Shown: positions 35,082-46,809 of the stretch, piece after piece
How positions within the stretch are numbered: position 1 is the stretch's first letter
Layout: the number at the start of each line of letters is the position of its first letter
DNA from: Hygrophila difformis
Lineage: Eukaryota > Streptophyta > Magnoliopsida > Lamiales > Acanthaceae
Direction of reading: 5' to 3'
Assembly (NCBI GenBank): GCA_030278955.1
Contig: JAOANR010000004.1
Location: forward strand, 2,675,625-2,739,624
Length of the DNA stretch: 64,000 bases
Position numbers and translations under genes: made by a program
The notes under the pieces: model-generated
The model's database searches: none
What the model was told of the DNA's origin: nothing
What the model saw: the letters and a program-made list of their open reading frames with translations, nothing else

Positions 35082-38000
35082 TGTAACACCCCCATTTTCC
35101 CCAAGAGAACAGCGGAAGCACCGTGCGGGAAGAATGGGCCGATGTTACCGCCACGCATTCCGGGCCGTCCAGAATACGCTACGGCTAGCAGGCATACTTG
35201 CATAAAATCAGAGTTTAATATATATGTTACTTACTTTCCGGACAAGTTAATATATAATTTACGCATAAGCTTATAATGCTGTAACAAGTATAAAATAAGC
35301 TTAATAAATTTGTTTGGTTTACATAACCAAAATGGATGAATATATTTCTCGAATGCGCGCAACGATAATATTGGAATAAATCCAGGAAAATTTTAATTTA
35401 GAAAATATTATTACCACGCATTTAAAAATAATATGATAAAAACATGAAGCGCGTTGTTTAGACTGGTAGGTCACAATAATTGCACAAGTGGGAATTAAAC
35501 CCAAATAATTTCTCCATGCTAAAAATAAAATCTATGCCAAGTAATAATTATTTATCCGATTGGGGATTTTAAAATATACATTTTTAAAATAATAATAATA
35601 TCCCAAACTGTGCCCGTGTAAAAGATGCTCTACCGAACCTTGCAGATCTCATATCCTGAAAGGAAATTGTGAAAAATGTAGAGTCAGCGAAAACAATCGC
35701 TGAGTAAGTAAACCCTTACTCCCGGAGGAGGTCGAGTTGCAGAAATAATTAAAAATGACATTTATGGAATAAGGCATGCTTTTTTTTTGAGAAGAAGTGT
35801 TATTTCATTTCCATTTAAACCAAACAGCAAAGTACAAAGTGTAGCACCATGTAGCTACAAGCAAACTTGACAACTACTAATCCCATGAAAAAAAATACTA
35901 AACATTTGATTCCCTTATCCACATTACCATTTCTTTTACTCCTTCTCATGCCAACAGACCTACGATCTAGAATCAAAATCAAGCTCCAGCGAATGGGACT
36001 CCAGCGAATGGGCCTGAGCAGCAAAGAGTCTTAGCAAACTTCAAAAAAAACCTCCCGAGTTGTTCATCAGGGAACCAGCAACAGAACAGGCATCAAACAG
36101 TCTCACAAGTCTAAATCATTTTCCTGTGCCGCTATGCTCTCTCTTTCATGTATACATGTGATGTCAAAATGATGCACCCAAAACGATACTTCATCAAGCA
36201 TTTCTCCCTCACTTAATGCTCCAGCCCAAAACAAAAGAGGTCACGGTTTGTAGGGAGACTCAGGAAGCCTGGGGATAAAGAATGTGATGTCTACAAGAAT
36301 AAGGCATGCTTAAACGAGGATAATTTATACATATACGAAATATTATTCTATATCCCGGGAACAGATAATATAACAATATGTGTTACCGAGAAATAATAAT
36401 CTCAGCCACCGTGATGTGCAGGTTCCCCGCCGTAGGGCCCAATTCGCACATACACTCAAGGGTGTGGGGGAGGTAAGAAATTTCCTCAAACCCACTGTGA
36501 GATAAGGTAATGGCATCGGGCTGAATAATCTCAGTGGTCCCCGTATGGCTAAATATTGCACAACAAACGCGGGAGTTGGGCAGCAGCGACCCACACACAG
36601 TCCCACCCCCGTAACAATGCGCGCTCAAAAATCCGTAGGATTTTGAGAATAGTTGCAACAGTTATTAGGCACAGTAAAAAAATAGCATACCAATATTCCA
36701 AAAACAGTAGGGAGCAATAAGCATAAATTTAAAATATAAATGCGGTATTGAAATTTATGCTCAAGCTAAAATAAAATTGGCTTACTCCAAAGAGTAAAAA
36801 TCCACTTACAGTTACCGTGGCGAAATGGTATGACACACGCACAGGCTACGAGCAGATATCCATTTATAGCTACTTGGCCAGCAAAACTTTATTATTAGAT
36901 AGTATTCTATAATAATATTTTAGAATAAATAATAATTATACCTCTTCCAATTCTAATGATTCTTACCAATAAATTCCGGATCAGTAAAGCTCTGACATGG
37001 GAGCTGAAATATGAGAATAACCGAATCCAGAGAAGAGAACAACACAAAAATGGCAAAATAGAAGAACTAAAGAGAATTGCTGGGAAGATGGAAGAATCAG
37101 TGGTGAATTGTGGTGAACTGATGTAACGAATGGTGGGTAGTCCTCATTAACACAAACAACAACCAATATGCTCTCTATGACTACCGCCCCCTCCCTTATT
37201 CTCCACATATTTTCTTCAGTCAGTCCCCACCGCATTTATGGAGATGGCCACTAAGGCCACGAGCGGCGATGGAGACAGCAGTTATGGCTATGTGTTGCCT
37301 ACAGTTTCTTTCTTCCCCATCCCTTTCTATTTTCATTTTTATTTTCATTTCTTTTGTTTTTATTTCCATTTCTTTAATATTACTTAGTGGTAGCTTTAGA
37401 AACAAAAATAAAAATAAAAATAAAATTGAATGGGGGTTGGGCAATAGGAGGAGCTTTAAATAGGATAATAGACAACTTCTTTTGTCGGCAACTAGGCATT
37501 CTTACCGACAAATAAAATACACTACAGATATCTATATATTGCCATCAATCAATTAATTAATTGATTAATAACCCTCAATCCTTTGCCCTTGGTTCATGCA
37601 AACACCTCTTAAAGTGTAATGTTTTGTTCTCTTAATTTGCTTATTGGATCGCATAACATGGTCGCCTTATTCAATTTCACTAATCATGAACATGATTAGC
37701 TAATTAATTTAAATTATGAATTTAATAATTCGTAACACTTAAAATTTTAACTTAATGGAAGTAATAATAGATTTCCCATTCTTTCAATCCGGGACAATTG
37801 CTATTATAAAGTTGATAAAATATAAATCTTCATCAATTAATTGGGTTAATATATTATTTATTTTTTAATTAAAGGGTGGAGGCTTAACTTTATATTTTAA
37901 TCCATATCCAATAATATTAAATCTGATGTTTATAAATTAATGGTCATAATGGACTTGTTCCAATTAATTATTTAAATACTCCATAATATAATTGGCTAAG

Positions 38001-38305
38001 AATTTAAAGTCAACCATGTAATTTATTGCGTCACTTAACTCATGATATTTATTCCAAAGCTTATAATGGACCCAAGTTTTAAAATATTTCCATGATAGTC
38101 CATTACACGATTTAATTTGTGCTAAAATATTTGTCGGGGTTTTAGGTTTAAAAATGGCTAGTTGATTTTGATTAAATAGTCTTTTATAAAAATATTATTT
38201 TAAATTTACTTAATAATCAACAACTAGAATTTAGGAGACATTTTAGAAAAATTTGAATGTCACTTTTTTTTTTTAAACTTATTCAAAATTTTACGGGGTG
38301 TTATA
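35082..38305. mobile_element. Solo LTR, 3.2 kb, with 5-bp target duplication
   Basis: The element starts TGTAACACCCCC and ends ACGGGGTGTTATA, near-inverted termini typical of long gypsy LTRs with the last C changed to T. The direct repeat ttatg lies at 35077-35081 and 38306-38310. No internal domain or second LTR is present, so this is best read as a solo LTR left by recombination. It carries a later retroposed insert at 35782-36296; without it the LTR is about 2.7 kb. Confidence 0.75.
35782..36296 (-). mobile_element. Retroposed poly(A) insert, probable 5'-truncated LINE
   Basis: A T run at the left end is a poly(A) tail on the minus strand. The insert is bounded by a 15-bp direct repeat, GAATAAGGCATGCTT, at 35767-35781 and 36297-36311. 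Just before the tail the minus strand reads GGAAATGAAATAACACTTC, a wording common at the 3' ends of plant L1 LINEs. No open frame survives. A processed pseudogene is the alternative. Confidence 0.7.
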
Positions 38306-38310
38306 TTATG

Positions 38311-38760
38311 AATAAGCATACAATTAACTATCAAATTCTTGTTAAAAATTGATCTAAAATACATATTTCAATTATACATGTCATCAGTTTAGTGAGATAA
38401 TCATGTTGTTAGTGAGATATTTCAATTAACTTTCCATAGGGTCCCGATCTTGATAACTTTGGTTCTATCACAGCCCTGGGTCCGGTTAAGGTGCGATTGC
38501 ATCAAATCGCAGCACATCAAGGCCAAAATCTTGAGCGTCCAATTAAAATCCAAGGGTTGTAAATGCAAAAGGGTAAAGTTGTCCAATAAAAATATGGAAC
38601 GGTTTTATTTAATTACGAAATTAACGGATTAGTACGTATCTTTAACGGATTTACTTCATATCTTAAACGGGTTTGTATCCTAAAATATCTTACAACAGAA
38701 AAATTCACTAAAATTCACTAAAGCGTATTACTGACACAAATTATATTAATTTGTATCATT
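38311..38760. other. Left border region of the Ulp1-type transposon, non-coding
   Basis: Joined to 35081 if the solo LTR is removed. GGGTCCCGATCTTGATAACT at 38441 looks like a possible transposon terminus, but the matching end would lie outside the window beyond the Athila-like insertion, so this cannot be shown. Confidence 0.3.
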
Positions 38761-39685
38761 ATTTTCAGCGATATCAAGTTATACTTTTCAGCAATGGCAT
38801 GTGCTTCATTTGTTTTTATTTTTAACGAAATTATTAATTCCTAACTAAAACATATTAATTTGTATCATTATTTTCAGCGAGGGAACGTAATACTTTTCAG
38901 CGATAAAAGGACCTTCATTTTCAGCGAGGGAACGTAATACTTTTCAGCGATAAAAGGACCTTCATTTCATCGAGTTTATACTATTATTTTCAGCGATGAC
39001 TTACAATTCTAATACACTTTGCAGAGATATTATATCTTTTCAGCGATGTATAAGTATTCTTTTCAGCGATGAAAAACTATTTCTTTAAGCGAGATCACAA
39101 TATTCTTTTCAGCGATACATCATATGTTTTTATTTTTAACGAAATTATTAATTCCTAAGTAAAACATATTAATTTGCATCATTATTTTCAGCGAGAGAAC
39201 ATAATACTATTCAGCGATGAAAAGTGCTTCATTTCATCGAGGTTGTACTATTATTTTCAGCGATGACTTACAATTCCTTGCCCCCAAGATGTGGAACAGT
39301 TTTCATCGAGATACTAATACACTTTGCATAGATGATATATCTTTTCAGCGATATATAAGTATTCTTTTCAGCGATGAAAAACTATTTCTTTAAGCGAGAT
39401 CACAATATTCTTTCAGCGATACATCATAAGTTTTTATTTTTAACGAAATTATTAATTCCTAATTAAAACATATTAATTTGTATCATTATTTTCAGCGACA
39501 GAACATTATACTTTTCAGCGATGGTATGTGCTTCATTTCATCGAGATTGTACTATTATTTTCAGCGATGACTTGAAATTCCTTTAAGCGAGATACTAATA
39601 CGCTTTGCAGAGATGTTATAACTTTTCAGCGATGAACAACTATTCTTTTAAGCGAGTTCACTATATACTTTTCAGCGATACATCA
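38761..39685 (+). repeat. TTTTCAGCGATG motif array 1
   Basis: About twenty copies of TTTTCAGCGAT(G/A), with variants such as TTTAAGCGAG and TTTCATCGAG, occur every 20-40 bp, all in the same orientation on this strand. Longer stretches are themselves duplicated: the phrase taacgaaattattaattcct recurs at about 38823, 39137 and 39442. The array lies downstream of the minus-strand gene at 39935-40739. Confidence 0.88.
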
Positions 39686-39934
39686 TAAAAACCATAATCA
39701 CTGAAACAATTCATAACACTAAATCAGTTAAATCCATTCAAAGTCATAAAACATTCAACACCATAAATCAAACCATAAATCAAACATTCAACATTTCATT
39801 CAATCACAAAAGTCATAAAACACATTCAACACCACCATTCAAAAAAGTCATAAAAACATCCCAAAAACTTCACAAAAACAAGTCATTCCAAAAACACCAC
39901 CATTCAAGAGTCATTCAAAAACATTCCAAACATA

Positions 39935-40739
39935 TTAAACAGCAGGGATATGAGCTGGATCAGAGATGGCTTGATGCATCGCCCTAAGCCTATGAATCAG
40001 ATCTTCGCACATATTTGTAAAAGCCTTTTTGCGTTCTCTCAACTGCCCTGGAGTATTTGCAAATGAGACTTTAACGCTGCGATGATGATCTGCCTTCATT
40101 TTGGAGGACACCAATATGAATATCCAGAGCTTCGAAGTGGGGATACATGATGTTATAAGATCTTTCAGCAGCCTCAATATCAGGATACTCAGTTATAATT
40201 TTCAACAGAAATTCCTATAATTCAACATATAAGAAAGATAGCTTACAAAAACAACCATGATCAGTTCAAAACAAATCACTAAAACAACAATAATCAGTAC
40301 AAAATAATTAATAACTAAAACAACCGTAATAAGTTCAAACAGTTCAAACATAAAACACTGAAACAATTCGTAACCCTAGAACAACCATAATCAGTTCAAA
40401 ACAGCATTAAAAACCATATATCAGTTCAAAACAATTCCAACCAAAACCATTCTAACCATTAAAACCATAAAACAATTCAAACCATTAATCAAAAGGTTCC
40501 TAAGCATACTCAGTTGTAATTTCAATAAGAAATACCTGTGTTTCAATAAGAATATCTCGATGCTTCTTCGGCACATACCCAACGTTTAACATTTTTTCTA
40601 TTAAATCGTTCAGTCCGCGCGCATTGTCACACGTCGGATGTGTATCCTTCAGATAATTCCCGAACATCTCCCAGCATTGTGTGAACAAGTCGGATGTGCG
40701 ACTGGAACTCTCTCCCGTGCATCTTCTTTTGGACGACAT
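39935..40739 (-). CDS. Two-exon gene of unknown function in the Ulp1-type transposon
   Basis: Exon 1 runs 40739-40536 (68 codons, starting MSSKRRCTGESSSRTSDLFT), preceded by a leader with CCCTAATTTC typical of plant 5'UTRs. A donor GTATTT at 40535 and an acceptor TTATAG at 40215 join exon 2 in phase (EFLLKIITEYPDIEAAERSY). That frame ends after 47 more codons. A second frame overlapping exon 2 continues with FANTPGQLRERKKAFTNM to a stop at 39935, so a 1-2 base indel near 40080 may have shortened an original protein of about 150 aa. I do not recognise the family. It is flanked on both sides by CAGCGAT-motif arrays in opposite orientations, which ties it to the transposon. Confidence 0.5.
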
Positions 40740-40919
40740 TTCTGAGAAATGAAGGTGATTCCGATTACGGTTTTGAGAAATTAGGGTTTAGAAATGAAGA
40801 TTCAAGAAATGAATGTGATTCCATTTATAAGGCTCACAGTTTAAAAAATTTTCCGAGGCCCATTTAATTTTATTTAGGCCCATTTCATTTAGGCCACTCC
40901 ATAAAAATTAAATATATTT

Positions 40920-41290
40920 CCTTCCATCGCTGAAAACAACATATACACATCGCTTAAAATGCTTATTGTCTATCGCTGAAAACAATATAGACCATCGCTT
41001 AAAATGCTATATTCACATGTACAAACATTTTGTCGCTTAAATGAATGTATAAATATGAAATTTCAGAAAACTCAGAAAAAGAGAAACATATCACAACAGA
41101 ACTCAGAACTCAGAAACATACATAAAATCAAAACGACGATCAATCACCATCGCTTAAAATGCTTCATGTCCATCGCTGAAAACAATATCTAACCATCGCT
41201 TAAAATGCTATATCAATATCGCTGAAAAATTGATTCTGTCTTCGCTGATAATCACTTGTACAAACATTTGTCGCTTAAAATGAATGTATA
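40920..41290 (-). repeat. CAGCGATG motif array 2
   Basis: About eleven copies of ATCGCT(G/T)AAAA, the reverse complement of TTTT(C/A)AGCGAT. They lie between the end of the gene at 41356 and the leader of the gene at 40739. A phrase of about 45 bp (gaatgtataaatatgaaatt ... agaactcagaa) is duplicated inside it at 41041 and 41281. Confidence 0.85.
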
Positions 41291-41355
41291 AATATGAAAT
41301 TTCAAAAAACTCAGAAAAAGAAAAACATATCACAACAGAACTCAGAACTTTTGTT

Positions 41356-41928
41356 CTACTTTTGGCCAAACTGTTTATGTGCAATCCTCAAGTAATCTCT
41401 CACAAATTCTCGATTGGTGATCCTCACCAGCTTCAGTTCCCATGCTCCTTTGATCCGTTTGCATATTAGACTTCTGACTTTGTAGTCATAATGCATGATC
41501 TTGTTTTTATTTCCTGTGTTACAATTCTCCAGGGCCTTCTGATCCAATTCCATGAGGAGTTCGAGATAAAAAGTTCTGTAACGCTCCATCATGGCGGACA
41601 CCATGTCTCTTTCCAGGGCTTCCTTTAAATAAGACATATCTTGTGCCAGATCATATTTCAGATACTCCTCTGCCTCAGCCTTGTTCATCAATCTGTACTG
41701 TCTTGCATTCTTTCTCAGCACTGGCCAGTTCTTATGCCTTATCTCATGTAGCACTTTTTCCCTTAGATTTCTGATGTGCTCAGGAAATTCAGGATCCACA
41801 TGCACATCCACATCCACATCAGTTCCTTTTTCAGCTATCCCAACCTGACCGAATCGCTTCAAATCATCCAAATAGAGAATAATACTCCATAATTTACAAA
41901 GCCCATGTAAGAATAGAGAGATGTACAT
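41356..41928 (-). CDS. Charged helical protein of unknown function in the transposon
   Basis: A 190-aa frame. Residues 1-22 may be intron or leader, since the hydrophobic start differs from the rest. The body is rich in Glu, Arg, Lys and Met, with long helical stretches (RNLREKVLHEIRHKNWPVLR, YLKEALERDMVSAMMERY) and a basic C-terminus (REFVRDYLRIAHKQF). No known domain is visible. It starts right after motif array 3 and ends before array 2, in the same orientation as the Ulp1-like gene upstream, so it may be a separate gene or a further 3' exon set of that gene. Confidence 0.45.
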   Translation of the reverse strand: MYISLFLHGLCKLWSIILYLDDLKRFGQVGIAEKGTDVDVDVHVDPEFPEHIRNLREKVLHEIRHKNWPVLRKNARQYRLMNKAEAEEYLKYDLAQDMSYLKEALERDMVSAMMERYRTFYLELLMELDQKALENCNTGNKNKIMHYDYKVRSLICKRIKGAWELKLVRITNREFVRDYLRIAHKQFGQK

Positions 41929-41939
41929 TTAAGCAATCA

Positions 41940-42060
41940 AAAAAAAAGTGCAATATATATAAGCGATTAAACAATAGACATTTAAGCGATGAAACAATGT
42001 ACATTTAAGCGATGAAAAAGTGTACATTTCAGCGATCAAAAGCTGTACATTTCAGCGATC
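41940..42060 (+). repeat. AAGCGATG/CAGCGATC motif array 3
   Basis: Five near-tandem copies with a period of about 26 bp (gtacatttaagcgatgaaa and variants) lie between the Ulp1-like gene and the next gene. Confidence 0.85.
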
Positions 42061-42100
42061 GAAAAAACAGTTCATTCATTCATCAAAAACACTTCATTCA

Positions 42101-45090
42101 TCATTGTTTCTTTTTCCGGCCCTTTTTTGACTTAGGTGGTGCTGGTTTCTGTACCTCAAATGACTGACTATGCTGGGCAACCAACTGCATCTCTCTACTC
42201 ACTTCTCCAAGCACAAAATCTTTCTTTTGATTGACACCTGACATCAATATTTGAGCGCAGACCTTGGCTCTTTTTTCCAGATTGTACCTTTTGTTCTTCA
42301 TTTCTGCCAACATGTCATCCATAATTAATCCTTCCCAATAATCCATATATGACATGACAAAAACACCACAGCTGTGCTCATCTTTCTGCTCTGCCAACGG
42401 CGAGAAAAGCATACGATATGATGCAAACCATTTTTCAGAATTCATCAGTATTTCCCAGCATCCTGAAGTTATACCATATCCTATTCAAAATGTTATAATC
42501 AGCTGTCCACCCGCCTTCAGCATTCTTGCTGTTGAAGTATAAAATTCTTCTCTTTCTCATATTAACAGAAAAAGCAACCCAATGGTTTTGACGACAATAT
42601 GGGAAGAAGAACTGGAACATTGAGTAAACATATAATTAGAATCTAATAATGATCAACTATATAAACAAAATTATCAAAACAAAAATGTATCTTACATTCT
42701 CTGCATTCAACACCACATCAATCATTTCTTCAGGGAAAAACTTGAATTCTTTCACGAATGTATCAACAATTTCTGCACCATCTTTTAATGGTAAATCTGC
42801 ATCCACCTCTGCCTCTGCAAATGTCTGTTTCAAAAGATACAACATTTCATGCATCAAAAAGAAGTTAAATATATATATATATGTATGTATGTATGTATAT
42901 ATCAGACTCACAGCAAATAATGATGAAAAACAATATTTCATCATTGGTTTCCCGTTGGCTCTTTCGAATTCACGATGGTTGATCACTTTCGCATAACAGT
43001 TTATAACAACATCCGCAATATCACTATCAACCCTCAGTGTTTCAATGTCAAGCTTGGACAAGTTCATTTCTTTATCATCATAAACAATCATGTTTTTCGC
43101 TTCAACCTTTCCTAGAATATTTGTAATGATAGCCCAAACAGCCACATTCAACTCTTCTGGAGTACATTTATATGACGCCTCAAATTCTGGATAGTCTTTA
43201 AATCGGGTATAAGTCATGTCCATGAATGTAAACTTATTGCATTTTTCTATAGGCTGGAGATCAATCATCATCACTCTACGAGGCATATACTTCTCCTTCA
43301 ATTTCTCGATTGTCTTAGCTCTATCAACTGTCTTAGCTTGTTCCTGAAAATTACAGATGATATAGCTGAAAACTATTAATATTTCTCACACAGTATAATA
43401 TATCAATCATCGCTGAAATATAAATTGTATCATCGCTGAAAAACATCAAAACCATCGCTGAAAAACATAAAAACCATCGCTGAAAACTATTAACATACCT
43501 CTGGATTCTCATCTGATACAACATTCTCATTCTCAGATATGCCCAAAGAAAAGGTTGGCACATCTTTTGCAGGCATCTACACACATACTAGAGTAAGTTA
43601 GAAAAAAAAAAACTACAGACCATCGCTTTAAAACATAACAAACCATCGCTGAAAACTATTAAAATACCTCTGGATTCTCCAATACATTCGATACATCTTT
43701 CTCAGCGCCATCATGTGCTAACTAAAATTACACAAGAAAATATATCAAACATACTATAGTAAGTTAGAAAAAATACCTCTATATACGTCACAAGTGATAT
43801 AGCTAAAAACTATTAAAACAGTTAATGCAAACCAATCATCATATCATCGCTGAAAAGTGCATCATATCGTCGCTGAAATGTGCCACAAATCATCGCTGAA
43901 ATACAAAAGAACAATCGCTGGAAACTATTAAAATACCTCTGGATTCTCAGCCCCATCATGTGCTACATCTTTCTTAGCCCCATCATGTGCTAACTAAAAA
44001 TCACACAAGAAAACATATCAAAAACATTTTGTTACTGTAATCCCTATAGCAAACATTTTGTTACTGTACATACATTCAAAGAATCGAAACTGAAAGGGAT
44101 TCGGAATCGAAATAAAGATCTCTGCAATAAAAATAAACAACACAGAAAAAGCAAAAAAGAAACAAGAATGTCAGAAACTACCTTCAAAAAATATTATGAA
44201 GTACAAAATTTATAAAACTACCTTCGGTACATTTTCAGGTAAATTTTCAGTCTCCGGGGCAACTCTCTCTTCAGTTTTGTCTTGTACATTCCCAGCATCT
44301 ACATCACCTCCTTCCCGCAAACTTGTCACCTCCGGACCCCCTTGACTCATCACAACATTTCCAGCTCCTGCTAATATACCCATCAAGAGTTCTTCTTCAC
44401 TTGCAGTTATATCAAGATTATTTGACTGTTCTCCTTCACGACGTCGACCCACATTAATCAACTGTTCACCTGCATCTTGATCACAACGGGGGTGTGGGGA
44501 AGCTTGAAGAGGATCACCTAAAGCAGGGGATTGAACAGGATCACCTAAAGCTTCAACATCATCTCTGGATGCTTCTATGAGAGGATCAACATTGTCTGAA
44601 GCATCAGCATCCCTATATTGGCAAGCAATGTTCACAATAGAGTCCATTGTGTGATCAGAAAGATGGACAACTGGTTCAGAATCAGTTGTCTCATTTGCAT
44701 TAGCTTCATGCACGGGTGAATACATAGAGTGCAAGCTAGTAAGATTGGCAGCTTGTTCATTTCCACTAGCATTCAAATCCTCATTTTCTCCTAACTGCTC
44801 ATCTCCTCCTCCATCCACACTCCTAGAAAGATTGGCAGTTGGTTCATTTGCACTAGAATTCACACGCTCAACTTCCACTTCTTTTCCACCCCTCCCTTTC
44901 TTCTTTAGATCAGAAACAAAAGTACTAATTCGATCGTCATCTTCCACATTCCTTTTCACAGCCTTCGATTTCTTCTTAAAGTCAATATCTGGATACTTTG
45001 CATTAGGGAAAACCTTCCAAATATCAACCATCTCCAAGTATCGATCCTTATTACATGTAAATCCAACCAAATGAAGCTCTTCACGCTCAT
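42101..45090 (-). pseudogene. Ulp1-like (C48) protease gene, seven exons, 5' end cut off
   Basis: Splice-consistent exons on the minus strand are 45090-44222, 43993-43937, 43721-43668, 43576-43499, 43343-42912, 42824-42696 and 42611-42101. All internal exons are in phase with GT/AG borders. The first exon is acidic linker sequence; its apparent ATG comes from the Athila-like LTR inserted at 45090, so the true N-terminus is lost. Exons 2-4 are small related modules ending ENPE. Exons 5-7 form the cysteine-protease domain: NHWVAFSV gives the catalytic His, and QKDEHSCGVFVM gives the oxyanion Gln and catalytic Cys. The acidic residue expected after the His is Asn (RRILYFNSK). A 1-base shift near 42440 separates His and Cys halves. 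Ulp1-like genes of this kind ride in plant MULEs (Kaonashi and VANDAL types). Confidence 0.8.
43380..43935 (-). repeat. Intron-borne CATCGCTGAAAA motifs
   Basis: The three introns between exons 2 and 5 of the Ulp1-like gene hold about ten copies of CATCGCTGAAAA or close variants (four at 43400-43490, two at 43620-43655, four at 43850-43930). None occurs in the intervening exons. In transcript sense they read TTTTCAGCGATG. Confidence 0.88.
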
Positions 45091-45422
45091 TGATAATGGC
45101 CAAAATTGTCCATTATTTACAATCCATTTCCGTGTCTGAGACGGACATTTTGATCGAAATCCCATCTTATTTTAATGAGAAAGCAGTTGAATTCGACAGA
45201 TTGATGCAAGTTTGTAAGAATAATGAGCTGGTAATGAAAGACACAAAAATATGCAATTTTAATTGCATTTGTGTTAGAAAAATCCAAAAACATGAAAAAG
45301 GAAAAAGAAAAGAAAAAGGAATGAAAAGATGGGCAAAAGAATAAAATAGCCCACAAAAATAAAAAAGATGGGAAAAAGAATGAAAATCCCACAATCTGAA
45401 ATTTTGGTTAAGTGTTGAAGAT

Positions 45423-45835
45423 CAATTCGGTCTATACGCAATTCAACCTAAACCGAATTGCCCATTAGACCGAATTGCTGAAGAGAAGAAGACAAAGAGA
45501 AGTGTTGAAGGAAAGAGTAATCAATTCGGTCTGTGGCAATTCGGTCTAAACCGAATTGACTCCTAGACCGAATTGCACTTTGGAAAGAAGAAGACCCTGA
45601 GTTGAAAGGAAAAGAAGGAGTCCGATCTATGCAATTCGGTCTAGGCCGAATTGATTGCATAGATCGAATTGCCTCAAAGCAAGGAAGCCAAGCAGGAGCC
45701 ACCATCAATTCGACAAGGCCAATTCGGTCTACCCATAGACCGAATCACCACATTTCATGCTCAAGATCAAGGAGAGAGACCTCATGTCACCAATTCGGTC
45801 TAAACCGAACTACTTGAGGAGACCGAACCACATTC
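45423..45835. repeat. Palindrome array 1 (AATTCGGTCT...AGACCGAATT)
   Basis: Five clusters each combine an outer AATTCGGTCT, an inner near-palindrome such as CAATTCGGTCTAAACCGAATT, and an outer AGACCGAATT, giving nested hairpins of about 50-60 bp. Repeated at 61845-62245 in the right LTR. Confidence 0.88.
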
Positions 45836-46809
45836 GAAATTGGAGCTTTGAGCACGTGAGAAAAGCATGGCACTGTGGATGGGCCCTGATGGGCCTAGGG
45901 TTTCGAGAAGAAGTATAAAAGCTGACCTTCCTCAACACAAGAAAAAAACCGAATCCGAACACTTGGACATTTGCTGGGAGACAAAAAGACGGAGCAGAAG
46001 GTTCTCCACCCCTTAAGGGTTAGGTAGATAGTTTAGTTTAGTTAGTTTATTTCTTCAAGTTTGTAGTATAGTTTAATGCTTTTAATCTCAGTTTATTTTC
46101 ATTAGAAGCTTGTTACTACCCTTAGTGGAGCCATTACCATAAACTTTAAATGCTTTGTAGTTATAATGAACCCTACCTTCAAGCTAATGATGGTTTTAGG
46201 GTTATTTGTTGCTTTCAAGTGTCAATACAAGAAAGAATCCAGAGATGGGTTTTCATTTCAAGTGTTTGGCACTTATTTAATGCTTTCCTTAGTAATAAAC
46301 GTTAGAATGTTTGTTTGTTTCAACTAGGTTACATTTATTATGTCCTAGTTGACGTGCATTCTCAATAAATGCATGTTTAGTGGGTTTTTGGCTTGTTCTT
46401 ACACCTTAGTGATTCAAATAAGTGTTCTTTGGTTTTAGACGATCTTAGACTTGTTAGAATTTATTTCCATGTTATTCAGTTGCTGTTTTAGTCTTTTTAT
46501 GTTAGCTTATTGTTGCCTTAGATAATTTAGGTGTTCTTATTTTTATGCATTTGTTCTTATTACTTATTAGATGTTTAGGTCTTTGATCTATGATTGCTTG
46601 TTTGTAGTATTAAGGTTTGTTTCGTGCCAATACCTGCTAGCCACGTAACCTATTATGCCTATTTTCCTTAAAACACTCATTAGTGTGGCTGTGAAGTGAC
46701 ATTGATGTGAAATGAAGGATTTGGTAAATCTTATCCATCATGAACCACATAATGTAAACCGAACCTACACTTATGAGTTCAAAATATCTTTTATAAGAGA
46801 AAAGACATG

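Noticed and set aside
37220..37463. Lys/Ile-rich frames near aaaataaaaataaaaataaa.
   Set aside because: Low-complexity translation inside the solo LTR.
38441..38475. Similarity of GGGTCCCGATCTTGATAACT to the window's first bases (GGGTCCCTATCTTGAAACTT), suggesting one transposon spanning 1-38441.
   Set aside because: Both are in the same orientation and the match is short; no target duplication or paired terminus could be shown.
38761..39685. CRISPR-like appearance of the regularly spaced TTTTCAGCGATG motif.
   Set aside because: Repeats are 10-12 bp, variable and unevenly spaced, in plant nuclear DNA next to a Ulp1-type transposon; no cas genes.
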